From: Phoronis australis
Lineage: Eukaryota > Phoronida > Phoronidae
Reading direction: 5' to 3'
Length of the DNA stretch: 26,171 nt
Assembly: GCA_002633005.1 (NCBI GenBank)
Contig: NMRA01001336.1
Coordinates: 1-26,171 of the forward strand
Shown here: positions 1 through 9,764 of the stretch, piece after piece
How positions within the stretch are numbered: position 1 is the first letter of the stretch
Layout: every line of letters starts with the position of its first letter
The notes under the pieces: model-generated
Seen by the model: only the letters and a program-made list of their open reading frames with translations
The model's database searches: none
What the model was told of the DNA's origin: nothing
Made by a program: the position numbers and the translations under genes

Positions 1-916
1 ACTTTCTTTCTCTCAGTCAAGACCAGACTTGCCACCAGTGAATACGGTTCAAAACTTCTAAAGCAAAAATATACAATGGATTCTATCTTCAGAGGTCATT
101 AAGTAAATGAGCCATCAGTTTTGATTGGATTGGCTAACCCTTCCAAAATTTGGTTGGCAAACCTTCCAAAATTTGGCAGCTTCGTGTCTTGCACTAATAG
201 TATCTCAGTTCTTTTGGGTGGTGGAAACCAATGTGAATACTCCGTAATCACTAGGTGGTGCTAATAAACAATAAAAGGTCCCTCTTTTGACACCTTTAGA
301 GCCAGCAGAAAGTACATCAGTACATCAGCATGGGGCAGTTCGTGTGATATGGGACCCACGTGATTTACCTGGATGCAGGCATTTCAACGAGAAGGTCCCT
401 GGCGTTGTTTGCGACGCCCAATGAATTTTTTTAAATCGTTATTTAGCTCTAGCATGATAATTACATGTCACATAAAACAATACAGTATACATCATTTACA
501 AAGAATAACATTAAATCATTAGTCTGATGAATTTAAGAGTTCCCTATTGCTCTCATGACATAAAAAATTTTGAGTTTAACACAGTAAATCATAGTTTGGT
601 AAAATCTCAGGCCATGACATTGCACATAAGTGAAATCATTATATTCGTTGAAAAATATGCACCAACGAATTAAAGCTTTACCATAGCTGCAATCAGTCAA
701 CAGAAATACTGGGAACATTCACAAACAAAGAGACAGGAGCATAACAGTCTTTGATTCACTTCTGAACTCTCCTGGATAATCTTTGATTAAAATTCACCAA
801 TAACAACTAGAGACAAACTGCTTACATCCATAAATTAAAACATTAACTTTGTTCAGGTTTCACCAAACGGAAGTACAACTAGTATCTCCTTTTATTCTAG
901 AAAACCAAATACACAC
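1..916 (-). other. NASP intron 3 (partial), no gene seen
   Basis: This stretch lies downstream of the NASP exon 3 donor on the minus strand. I found no exon that continues the NASP frame, so the acidic region and later TPR exons must lie beyond the left edge. The only structure noted is a 15-base direct repeat, CCTTCCAAAATTTGG, at 139-153 and 162-176. Confidence 0.5.
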
Positions 917-1035
917 CGTCACCGATGGCATTTCCCAAGACACCGTTCTCCATTCTAGCCAACTCCAGCAAAGAACGTCCATAGTAGAGGTAGGCTTCTC
1001 CGCACTCTGCAGCAGTCTCGCCATACTGGGCGGCT
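917..1035 (-). CDS. NASP: NASP coding exon 3
   Basis: The acceptor is at 1037-1036 after the tract TATTTCCCCAG. The first base, A, completes the Leu codon begun in exon 2. The exon encodes the end of TPR1 and the start of TPR2, including the near-invariant [15 protein letters not shown] stretch. Two overlapping GTGT donors are possible, ending the exon at 917 or 915. In other frames this stretch opens as ORFs of similar length that have no family resemblance. Confidence 0.9.
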
Positions 1036-4000
1036 CTGGGGAAATATTGTAGGCACGTGGCAAAAAATGTCAGAAAATGGATTCATGTTTAATGGCAAAG
1101 CACAATTTGTCACATCTCAACATTTTCAAAATGCCACAGGGGTCAATTGTCATATTTTTTGGTGCTTTTTGCATACATGAGTCACATAAATTTGCTTGTC
1201 CTATATGCAAGACACAATATTTCTCAGAGATAACTATGAATTACATAATTTTAAAAAGAACCATAACTTGATGCAGCATAAAATAACTGCACCCCCTCAA
1301 AAAAAGACAACCTTCTTGGCTCAGCAGATTACAATACAGATTCGCACAATTCTCAATATGTGACAGAATTTCAGGCAAGCAAGTTTTGTCAGAAGCCATA
1401 ACCGCATTAAATAACAGTTGAATACGCGTTAAAAATCATTACATAAATATACTGAATAGAACATGTGGTATGAAGTTCAAAAGGTGTTTTAATCTAAATA
1501 ATGCGTTTCCTAGGTGAATTCAACGCTCCCTTATATTGGGAATTATACAGTATGTTCAATGTTCTCCCCAACAAAAAATTCAAAATTGGACAAAAGCTCA
1601 AAATTTCCTTAAGAAATAACTAATCTCCCATAAGCTAAAATTCAGTGCACACACTTTCCGATCTCTATGAGAGTAAGCTAAACCCATCAAGGCATAATTC
1701 AATCTAGTTACTGCTAGGAGTCAAAACAGGCTGCAGAGAACTCTTGACATTATAAGATTATTTCTTTACAATACGATAACTACACACAAGACACGAGGAA
1801 TCAAGAAAACCGCAGACACTTCTAAGAGCTTTTACTTACAGAAGCCGGCATGCCTCCTGAAGACTGTTCACAGCCGCTGGGATTTCATTACAAACTAGAT
1901 GGCGCTTTCCAGTCGTTAGAAAACTCACAGCTTCTGCAGCCAAGTCGTGGCTGGAAGGACAAATAGAAACAACATCAAACACAACTCACTGATTTCTTCC
2001 AAAAGTAAGACTTCTGTGCAAAAATGTCAAAAAAGTAGACATCAATTTGGAAAATTGAGCATGAAAATGAAATCTGAGGATAATGTCTTTCAGATGCTGT
2101 AGTTTACAACCAAGGGAAGGATTATTACCAGGGCATGACAGGTTGCCGTTTGCAGCCTAGCCAAAATCACAGCCCGGAATTGCGACACTAGCTCATACAG
2201 GGCCTTGACAACCGAAAAAAAACAACTGTGGGGGAGATTTTCCATGACCAAGAAAGTGTTTGGGCATTTTCAGGAGATGCAACTAGAGTTGGAATTCCAG
2301 TCGCACACACGCAACTATATCAGGTGGCAAGTATCTCCGCTTACATTTCCAAATTTCGAGTCGCAAATGTGACCTACAGCTCCTTAAGTTGAGTCGCGCC
2401 TTATCAATTATCTAAATTGCGAATTAAGAAACATGCTATTTAACCACTCGAAATGTAAATAACCTTTCTATATCACAACAAAAAAAATTCCATAGCCAAA
2501 TCAATCAAAACTTTGGCAAGTAATAAAACAAAATCGGTATTCGCCCGAGGCTGTGTATTTGCCTCATATGCTGCAAGCTCCGCCCCCTTGCGAAATGTCC
2601 ACAAACAAACGATAAGTTTTAGCCGGCAACGTGTTGTCGGGTAAAATTGCGACTTGTAAACGAAGATGTGTTAAGAATGCTGTGTTCTTATTGGTCACTT
2701 AAGCAGTTACTCAAAATCCAGGCGACAGGTCAATTAAGCTACAAATGTTACGTAATGAGTATCGATGTGGCCAGAATTTTATTAATTTGTAACAGTACAG
2801 CAAAATTAACAAAGTATACCTCGAGTGACATCCTGGGTTGTTTTCATACAGTAAAAAATTGAAATGAACCCCAGGAATTTTGGAGGCAGGATCTAGAGTT
2901 TCGAAGTATAAGCAAACCACTTCTAAAATTGTCTAATAGCAATCAAATTTGACAAAGTTGGCCAACAGGGGTTTCTCTGTACAATAAGGTTCCTAAAACT
3001 AAGTGCGAGATGCAGTCAAAATCTAGATATGGGCAATTCCATTTGTGACTGTCATACAATAAGAACATTTTTATCAATTATGAAAAAATGGTCATCTTAG
3101 GAAAATAATAATACATCAATTGATAGGTCTGACTAATAGCTTTCAAAGCATGTATCAACTTTTCACCCATCTTTTAATCTGACTGAGAAAATTGCCTTTA
3201 AAGGGGTGTGACGGACGTACGAAGAGAATTTTTTAAAAAAATTTTAAACGTTTTCTGTGAGTTGCATTAAGTTACAATTTTAAGTTTTACATGACGATTT
3301 AATGGACTGTTTGCAAAGTACAAGACACTAATTTTGTGATGATATCTTCTAAGACATTTTTGTCAGACAGTTAAGTTAGTGTGATGGACGTACGCTCTGA
3401 ATTTCTAGTATTAAATTGTTTGTTGTGACTAAGATATCAATTCAGAACTATTCAAACTTTTGCAGTATTTAAGCTATATTGGTCTTCTGCTACTAATTAA
3501 ATGGTTTTTAATTAAAATGTACCGATTGACCTTTTGCATGAAATCATCACAGGTAGGGCTATTCTAGGAATATACTCTAGGATTTTAACTTTTCAATACA
3601 TTTGATTAAAGATATAAAACAATCACTTAAAATCTTCACTTCCTTTTGAAGAGGGTAAGCATTATCGGTAGGATTGAGAGTGATAATCATTTTGTATTTT
3701 ACAGCTGTTAGTTATCAAGAAAATTTGTTTTTAAGCATTAAATACAACACGTAACTAATTCAAAACTAATAAGTAAATATTGACAGTCAAAATATAAAAT
3801 GTGAAATAAAGTTTAAAACCTTACTAATCATAGTCATAAAATGCATTTTAATTAATTGTTTCTTAAATTAGAACTCGCCCTTAGAGCTTGTACAAAATTA
3901 TTCTCTGGTCCATGCTGTCGATGGTTCTGATGCCTGTCCATGTAAGTAATAACTGATGTTTTTAAAGTATTAGTAACAGTACTTCAGTATCTTCTTAATG

Positions 4001-5681
4001 TGAAGCACATGGTTTAGTTGACATCATCCACTTTTGGCATTAATATTTTGATTCAAATCACCCGTGCAGTCTTCCAGTGTGAAAACAAGACATTTTTTAA
4101 CTAATTGCATTTAGGATTATGATTTAGTAATATGTAGAGCTAACTTATCATATGCTAGTTTCTATTTAGTGATTAAAATGATTTAGGTTTTCATCCAGCT
4201 CTTTAACTCATGCCTTCTTTTCAAATTTAAAGAGAGGCTTTAAATAATGCCACATCACAGTACGCGCAAGTACAATTGTGAATGTTTTGATCCACGATGG
4301 CATCTTTTTTTCGAGTTTCAAAGAATATCCAGCAGATATTTATTCTCCTGGTTGCGTGTTCTCCAACAATTTCCTACATCCTTTCTAAATGCCTGTTTAA
4401 TCTCCTCCTCCTTCCTAAGGCTTGAAAATTGCTGGTATCAGCTTTTTCAACACAAAACACATAATATCAGGTCGGAGCAGAAATAACATGTTGATTCCAG
4501 TGCAATAGCAGGTTGACCTTTTAACGGAATTGCCCATATCTCTACCAATGCCTTCACTCACAACATGGTTGTAAATGCCAACAAAGTTTGTCATTTGATC
4601 GCTGAGGATTCTTGCATATATTCATTTACTCTATGTACGCAATCTTGTATTGGTTCACATTCAACATCGATCACTAGCACCAAAGAACCATTGCTTACTG
4701 GTTCCTATTTCCTTACACAGCAGGATCACCAAAGCATCAGATGTGCTTGACCTTGGAACACGGCGTAACCTTGGCAACTTTATTCAAATAATCATGTTCA
4801 CTTTGATAATAAATTGCAGTGCTTTAAAGTAAATCACAAGTTTATAAATGAGGTGAATTTCAACCAACGTTAATTGACTTTTTACAACTATTGGCACTTC
4901 TATTTTCCAAATGATAATTTATTTGTTGTTCAGGTATTCAGACCTCAGATTCCGAGACAAAAATTCTAGTAAATAAGAAATGTGATCGTGGGGTCAATAA
5001 TTATAAAAATTCTTTATACTGAACAACTCGTTTCACCACATTGTTACAATGAATATATAACTCCATGCCATGGTTACGCAAATGGGATCTTGAAATTAAG
5101 AACAATTAAAGTTCAGAATCAGACACAACAGATAGGCTACACAGACTTCACAATTCTCACATTCAGTCATGGTCTTATAGTATTTGGTCTTCACAATTTG
5201 GAGTCAAACAACGAATTTGACAAAAAGTTTCATAAAATGTTATCCTTCTTGCCTGACTCCGAGCACTCACATTGTTACACTCAGTCATTGGCAGTGGCAA
5301 GTGGGGTAAACACTAAACAGTCCCTTAGACTAGTGTCAGTGAACAGAAACTAAGAATTGCCACATAACTTTTGTGAAAAGCATATAAAACTTCACAGCGC
5401 CAAAATCTCAATTATTGCATTTCCAATGGAAAACATTAAAGGGAATGAAACATAGCCTTTCAGAAACTTAGCTTGATGAATTTTAACCAATACACATGTT
5501 CATTTCAAACAACACACCGAACACCGCAATTTTGCGGGAAATTTCCCTGGTGTGACAACGCTGAGTGCATGTCCACTTTAAGGTTGAAAAAAGCGTTAAA
5601 CCGGACTAGAAAACAATTTATGGTTGCAAATTATCACCTGTCATTTTTGGGTGTGTCTGCAGAGCTGCTTTCAGTAGCCAT
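917..5681 (-). CDS. NASP: NASP histone chaperone, N-terminal part (three coding exons, gene continues off the left edge)
   Basis: NASP (nuclear autoantigenic sperm protein; Sim3/Hif1/N1 family) is a nuclear chaperone that binds H3-H4 and linker histones through a SHNi-TPR domain. The coding exons, in transcript order, are 5638-5681, 1840-1950 and about 917-1035. The spliced product is 91 residues. It opens [14 protein letters not shown], then gives the first TPR helices (residues about 18-52, with [15 protein letters not shown]) and the family hallmark [12 protein letters not shown] followed by [16 protein letters not shown] (residues about 55-88). In NASP an acidic insert normally follows at this point, and here it falls outside the window. 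Exon phases 2, 2 and 1 join perfectly, and all junctions are GT-AG. The ATG at 5681-5679 is the only one in phase with exon 2 and carries a typical short, polar NASP start. The gene is head to head with BTF3. Recognition of the family is secure; the exact exon 3 donor (after 917 or 915) is less certain. Confidence 0.9.
1036..1839 (-). other. NASP intron 2
   Basis: This is 804 bp of AT-rich intron bounded by GTAAGT (1839-1834) and AG (1037-1036) on the minus strand. I see no repeat, RNA or open frame of note in it. Confidence 0.7.
1840..1950 (-). CDS. NASP: NASP coding exon 2
   Basis: The acceptor AG at 1952-1951 follows a TTTGTCCTTCC tract, and the donor is a consensus GTAAGTA starting at 1839. 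The 111 bases enter with one base completing Ser15 and leave with two bases of Leu52. The exon encodes TPR1 of the SHNi-TPR domain, including [19 protein letters not shown]. Confidence 0.92.
3025..4541. mobile_element. Old inverted-repeat element, about 1.5 kb
   Basis: A perfect 16-base inverted repeat, AGATATGGGCAATTCC, occurs at 3025-3040, with its complement at 4526-4541. Chance pairing of 16 bases over this span is very unlikely, so these may be the terminal or subterminal repeats of a DNA transposon or MITE. Inside lie two direct copies of GTGTGAYGGACGTACG (3206-3221 and 3379-3394). No target-site duplication is obvious and no transposase is recognised. The element sits in NASP intron 1. 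Confidence 0.4.
4240..4612 (-). pseudogene. Decayed coding-like stretch, unrecognised
   Basis: On the minus strand an open frame of about 66 codons runs from about 4612 to a stop at 4417-4415. It contains [18 protein letters not shown] and ends [11 protein letters not shown]. It is followed in the next frame by about 30 charged codons ([16 protein letters not shown]) and then, in another frame, by [18 protein letters not shown]. Frame jumps with retained protein-like character suggest a broken gene, possibly part of the surrounding mobile element. I do not recognise a family, and this could be chance. Confidence 0.22.
5530..5547. promoter_or_regulatory. E2F-like site overlapping a 12-bp palindrome
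   Basis: TTTTGCGGGAAA (5530-5541) matches the E2F consensus TTTSGCGS on one strand and runs into the perfect palindrome GGGAAATTTCCC (5536-5547). It lies about 90 bases inside NASP intron 1 from the exon 1 donor. Together with the upstream E2F palindrome it could contribute to cell-cycle control of NASP. Function is inferred from the motif only. Confidence 0.35.
5638..5681 (-). CDS. NASP: NASP coding exon 1
   Basis: ATG at 5681-5679 starts [14 protein letters not shown]. The exon ends with AG (5639-5638) before a GTGATAA donor. The two leftover bases join the first base of exon 2 to make Ser15, and the frame then runs without a break into the TPR domain. The exon is only 44 coding bases and was recognised from this phase match and the position beside the promoter. 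Confidence 0.82.
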
Positions 5682-5742
5682 AACGCAAAATTAGACGACC
5701 TAACACCTTGAATTACCAGAACGTACTGAACAAAGCAACAGA

Positions 5743-5754
5743 TTTCCCGCGAAA
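5743..5754. promoter_or_regulatory. E2F site, both orientations
   Basis: TTTCCCGCGAAA reads as TTTCCCGC on the plus strand and TTTCGCGG on the minus strand, both within the E2F/DP consensus. It sits close to where NASP transcription should begin. Confidence 0.6.
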
Positions 5755-5979
5755 TCGAGTTGAATGAGCTGAGCGTGACGTAACGACTGTGACCTCAAAA
5801 CCAAAAAAGCATATGTTTAGATGAAGAAATACTTTTTAATTTGTAATTAATGATGATATATTTAAATTAACTGTAGTCATAAATTGTTGTTTGAGTTATT
5901 TTTTTAAAAATAAAACAAACTATGAAACACGTTTGAGGCTATAATTTCCCGTGGAGTTTCGATGGGTTCCCCCAATATG

Positions 5980-5987
5980 TGACGTCA
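5980..5987. promoter_or_regulatory. CRE (ATF/CREB site)
   Basis: The perfect palindromic TGACGTCA lies 4 to 11 bases upstream of the inferred BTF3 start. A second, half-matching TGACGTAA lies at 5776-5783. Confidence 0.55.
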
Positions 5988-5990
5988 TTT

Positions 5991-6051
5991 CTTTTCATTT
6001 CCGCCATTTTTGGAATCACGTTGTGGAAAGGTTGTCTTTCCACAGAAAAAG
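5991..6051 (+). other. BTF3: BTF3 5' UTR exon 1 (inferred)
   Basis: The first coding exon of BTF3 at 9691 is preceded by a strong acceptor, so an upstream non-coding exon is required. The best candidate starts at the C of CTTTTC (5991), right after the CRE, includes CCGCCAT (6001-6007), and ends at a GTAATT donor (6052). A C followed by pyrimidines is the 5'-TOP pattern of translation-machinery mRNAs. There is no ATG in the exon. The transcript start is an inference from sequence. Confidence 0.55.
6022..6044 (+). other. Stem-loop in the BTF3 5' UTR
   Basis: TGTGGAAAG (6022-6030) pairs perfectly with CTTTCCACA (6036-6044) across the 5-base loop GTTGT. It lies about 30 bases from the inferred cap and ends 7 bases before the splice donor. 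Confidence 0.5.
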
Positions 6052-6307
6052 GTAATTTTGAAGAGTTATTCTATTAAATATTTGTGTACTTTTAATAAGA
6101 GGTTATGACGACGTGCATACTACCGAATTAGGTTGTTTTTTTTGTGAAATGTCGTAAATAATATATCAAAAGCTCCTTCCCAATATTCTCGAATCAATGA
6201 CTGAGATTGAGTGACCGATTGACCGGTGATTCTTTGTCAGCCAGTTGAAGCATTTTAGTTCATTTTTGTGTGTTTGATGTCTAGTTGAATCAAAAGGTCT
6301 GCTGGGA

Positions 6308-6499
6308 GGGCACTGATCGGATATAGCGGTCCCTGATTTTGAGAACCAGTTTCATTCAACTGAATGACAGTGACATAATACCCTGGAGAGTGTGGCCACT
6401 TAAATCAAACCAAGAAGAATGAAGAAGATAACAGGCTCGTTACTAATCAGTTATTGCCTGGTTCTCAAAATCAGGGACCCCTTTATCGGACCAGTGCTC
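6308..6499. mobile_element. MITE-like element with 42-bp imperfect terminal inverted repeats
   Basis: The left end (6308-6349) and right end (6458-6499) are inverted copies sharing GGTCCCTGATTTTGAGAACCAG exactly and GCACTG near the outer edge. The interior is about 110 bases and non-coding. No clear target duplication is seen. A related fragment with CTGGTTCTCAAATCAGGG lies at about 7920-7981. Confidence 0.55.
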
Positions 6500-6610
6500 G
6501 GTGGTAGTCAAGACGGCTCGAATTTTTTGATATGTTGCTGTGGTGTTCTAGTTTCATGTTAAACAGTTATGTAGCCCGTGCAGTGACCATTGTCTTTAGG
6601 TGGCTCAGTA

Positions 6611-7287
6611 CACAGGCGTCCTCAGCTTCTGATCGTCCCCAATACACTACATATAATACTACAAGGTATGACACTTCCGACCAGAAATTCCACGGGTGCT
6701 TCACTTCAGCCGTCCATAGCAAACATAAAACTCAATAAATTTACACAAAACAGAGGTTCAACAAACCATGAAGAATTGTTCTTTCTCCCAATACCATTCA
6801 CGGTGTCCTGTTCCGGCGACTTCGTAAGAAATTCGCAGTCAAAGAACAATAATGTTCACTAAAAACCCCCGCGCACGTCCATCGGTTGCCGCTCGAGGTC
6901 AAGGACGGTACGGAAATTGCCGGTGAGTTACGGAAGTACCGACATCGGTCGCGTAAAGTCACGATGTCGGTACTTCCGTAACTCACCGGCAATTTCCGTA
7001 CCGTCCTTGACCTCGAGCGGCAACCGATGGACGTGCACGGGGGTTTTTTGTGAACATTTTTGTTCTTTGACTGCGAATTTCTTACGAAGTCGCCAGAACA
7101 GGACACCGTGAATGGTATTGGGAGAAAGGACAATTCTTCATGGTTTGTTGAACCTCTGTTTTGTTGAGTTTTATGTTTGCTATGGACGGCTGAAGTGAAG
7201 CACCCGTGGAATTTCTGGTCAGAAGTGTCATACCTTGTAGTATTATATGTAGTGTATTGGGGACGATCAGATGCTGAGGACGCCTGT
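6611..7287. mobile_element. Foldback transposon (nearly whole-length palindrome) with target-site duplication
   Basis: The left arm (6611-6947) and right arm (6962-7288) are inverted copies of each other, with only scattered mismatches and one 10-base indel (around 6728-6738), and a 14-base spacer at 6948-6961. The outer ends read CACAGGCG and CGCCTGT(G). Immediately outside, GGCTCAGTA is present on both sides (6602-6610 and 7288-7296), a clear 8- to 9-base target duplication. Length and duplication fit a non-autonomous hAT or MULE-type element; no transposase is present. A partial end of the same family lies at 24718-24760. The element is inside BTF3 intron 1, so the nascent transcript would carry a hairpin of over 300 bp. 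Confidence 0.85.
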
Positions 7288-7919
7288 GGCTCAGTAGAGA
7301 TGGTGTAGCTCCTATAAGAGCTTCACACACTGGAAGCTTCCCGGTGAATTATGCCTTACACCGACTAAAACATAAAAGTTGTGTTGTTATGAATACCTAT
7401 TGCACTTAGAGGGCCACCTTAGCCTTAGGAGGCTGTCTTTATTTCCTTCCAACAAGTACTTCCGTTATCAAACTTTGTGTGAGCAGTCCCTCCTTCAGTT
7501 CCACAAATCAGTAACTTGTCGTTTTTACAGTGCGCAGCACACATCGGGATGTGATGTCATACCAGCTGCCACGCGCAGTATTGAAAATGAACGGTTACCA
7601 TTTTGGGAATTGAACGAGGGACTGCTCGAAGAAAAGCACTGTATTTACAGACATTCTTCACAAGGTTGTTAAATCGTGGCAAAAAAAAATTGGCCCAAAC
7701 ATCACAATTAAAATCGTACTTATGCTATTTGTAAGGACTGAATGAAGCAATATACAGTACCAGCTCCTGACCAAATCGGAAAATGTCATTTAATGAAAGA
7801 AGTCGGCAGTATATGCAAAAATGTCACCTTTTTCCATGTTGTCAGGACAGTTCGAAAAAAGGCTTAATAGGAGTGCTGTGCTTGAACTTTTAATTCTGCT
7901 TGATAATAATCAGATAGGT

Positions 7920-7981
7920 GGGCACTGATTTGAAATAATGCCTAATATTCAGCAGGAGTAACTGGTTCTCAAATCAGGGCC
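7920..7981. repeat. Fragment related to the 6308-6499 MITE
   Basis: GGCACTGATTTGA at the left and CTGGTTCTCAAATCAGGGC at the right resemble the two ends of the 6308-6499 element, brought close together as in a copy with an internal deletion. The match is short. Confidence 0.3.
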
Positions 7982-8656
7982 ACATCTAACCGACTATTAC
8001 CTTCTGCTTAATCACCTGTATGCGTGAATTTGAAATACACTAAACTTTTAAAGTTCACTCGAATAACCATGTTCGCATTGGAAGAATTGCCCTGCACTAA
8101 AGCATATCACATGTAAATAAAATGATGTAAATTGTAAACTACCGTTGTTGTTTTTTCAACTATTGGTGGTCTCATTCACCAAACAGGTATTGTTTATTCA
8201 CATATTCCGCCGATTCTGTAACACAAGTTCTGGCAAAGGAAAAAGTGGGGCCAAGAATTAGAAAAATTCTTTACGATGAGCAAAAATGTAAAGCCGATTG
8301 CTCTCACACACGCAATCTTGAGATTAAGCGGAATTCCATATTTATGCTCAGCAGAAAGACTAATGGATTGCAGGTGCATTTGTTCGAGCTAGACATGTTT
8401 GGAGGCAATTGGAGTCTTAATATCATTCCATCTACACTCTAACGATACAAATGTCATATATGGTTTAGCTAGGGTAAAGCGTAATTGCTGAAAATCTCGT
8501 GGCATACAGGCTTGATTAAGATGTGCCATCGCCTATTATGAAACGTACTTGGATTTAAGCAGTGGCACATTCTGATATACAATGTATGCTGGAGGATTTT
8601 TCTGCAAATAACATTACCCCTAGTTAAACTGTTCAAGTCATGCTGCTATACCAATT

Positions 8657-9456
8657 CAGTGTTCTCCACGGCCTGTTTTAACTCGACGCTGTAACGAGTT
8701 TGGATTTTGCTGCGACGAGTTTGGAAAATGCGCGTCGAGTTTAGAAAGTGCTGTGTCAGGTTTGAACTTTTGTCCTGGCTTGGTATTTCAGCCCTCAACC
8801 CTAAAGCAGTGCCTGATTAACCAACATCAAGCCCAAAGAACTTTAGAGGCAGTCAACACTATATGTATAACTTCGTAAGACACTACAAAAGTTTAAATTA
8901 TAATTAACAAAATCTGCAAAAAACTTTAAATAACAAACATTTCATGGAGTCACCTAGCTTGCTTAATTGAATGACTAATCTACTTTGTCATTCTAACTTT
9001 AAAATTTTGCAAGTCAACCTATAAAAAAGCAATTTAATTTGCTTAATAAAGACAATTTTGATTTTGACTGACATCTAGTGGCAAGTTAGAACTTTATGAG
9101 CTTATTAAACTTGACAACAGGTGTCACTAAAAACTAGGTCACATCAGAACTCATGTTAGTAGTACTTAATATGTCTAATTGATATTAAAATCGGCATTGG
9201 TATTATTAAAGGAACTTTGATCTTTTGTTTTCTGCTCTTGGTCTGTCAAATGCTTTGGAGAAATTATGAGATGCATTGGTAGGAAAGCTAAACTTTGAAG
9301 TGTCTAAGAAGTAGGTCACACCAGTGCAGTGTGCAGTTTTAAACCATATATAAATACCTCCAGCATGACCATGCTTATGGGTAGACACAAAACAATGTCA
9401 ATAACTGACATTCAACATTTGCGTCGAGTTTGGAATTTATAATGTGGAGAACACTG
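8657..9456. mobile_element. Non-autonomous DNA transposon, 800 bp
   Basis: The element starts CAGTGTTCTCCAC and ends GTGGAGAACACTG, a perfect 13-base terminal inverted repeat. CTCGACGC recurs in the subterminal part of both ends (near 8680 on the plus strand and near 9422 on the minus strand). The left end also has repeated CGAGTTTGGA-type units (8690-8745). The pentamer CAATT flanks both sides (8652-8656 and 9457-9461), consistent with a target duplication. The CAG...CTG termini are hAT-like, although hAT normally duplicates 8 bases. There is no coding capacity. Confidence 0.7.
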
Positions 9457-9690
9457 CAATTGAGCATAGAGGGACATCTCGGAAACAGTGGATGTCCAAG
9501 AATTATGGAATACCAATGGAAAGTGACAACGGGATTCATTTATGATTAAGCCAATATTTTCTAGGCGAAAGGCTGTTTGTGTGTTTCTGTGCATTCTAAG
9601 TCTCGGGCAACGCCCAGCTTGGCAACACTTAGAGTCTTGTCATTTCATTGGGTTTCTGTCACCGTTACTAAGCTCGTTATTTTGTTGCAG

Positions 9691-9764
9691 GTTCTTTATA
9701 AAAAATAAAAATGAACGCTGAAAAGCTCAAAAAGTTGTCGGATCAAGTACGGGTTGGTGGAAAG
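9691..9764 (+). CDS. BTF3: BTF3 exon 2 (first coding exon)
   Basis: A strong acceptor, TTATTTTGTTGCAG, ends at 9690. Twenty bases of 5' UTR precede ATG (9711-9713), which has A at -3. The coding part is 18 codons, [18 protein letters not shown], the standard NAC-beta start. The donor is GTAAGA at 9765. Confidence 0.95.

Larger units (their letters stand above)
1951..5637 (-). other. NASP intron 1
   Basis: This 3.7-kb intron separates the short first coding exon from the TPR exons. It holds an old inverted-repeat element (3025-4541), a decayed minus-strand coding-like stretch (about 4240-4612) and a palindromic E2F-like motif just inside the donor (5530-5547). The parts 1951-3024 and 4613-5529 contain AT-rich sequence with no feature I can support, apart from an unrecognised 123-codon plus-strand ORF at 4982-5353. 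Confidence 0.7.
5682..5990. promoter_or_regulatory. Bidirectional NASP/BTF3 promoter
   Basis: About 310 bases separate the NASP start codon (minus) from the inferred BTF3 transcription start (plus). Visible elements are the E2F-type palindrome TTTCCCGCGAAA (5743-5754, about 62 bases upstream of the NASP ATG), the CRE-like TGACGTAA (5776-5783), and a perfect CRE, TGACGTCA (5980-5987), just before the BTF3 start. The middle (about 5820-5930) is AT-rich. No TATA box is convincingly placed. NASP is a replication-linked gene in other animals, which fits the E2F site. Promoter identity is inferred from layout and motifs. Confidence 0.65.
6052..9690 (+). other. BTF3 intron 1
   Basis: This is 3.6 kb between the inferred 5' UTR exon and the first coding exon. 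It carries three transposon-like elements (6308-6499, 6611-7287 and 8657-9456). The remainder, chiefly 7297-8656, shows no gene. A fragment at 7920-7981 resembles the ends of the 6308 element. A 97-codon ORF at 7379-7672 has no recognisable family. Confidence 0.6.

Noticed and set aside
2570-2700. GC box (GGGGCGGAGC on the minus strand near 2578-2590) and CCAAT on the minus strand near 2695, as a possible NASP promoter
   Set aside because: The in-phase NASP first exon was found at 5638-5681 next to strong E2F/CRE motifs, so these motifs fall inside intron 1. An alternative internal start cannot be excluded, but no in-phase exon is visible there.
4982-5353. 123-codon plus-strand ORF, the longest in the window
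   Set aside because: No recognisable family or domain, in an intron of the opposite-strand gene. The sequence contains decayed short repeats, so a chance open frame is more likely.
6532-7330. Several overlapping ORFs on both strands within the palindrome
   Set aside because: They are mirror translations of the two arms of the foldback element and do not resemble a transposase.
7379-7672. 97-codon plus-strand ORF in BTF3 intron 1
   Set aside because: No family resemblance and no in-phase splice partners connecting it to BTF3.
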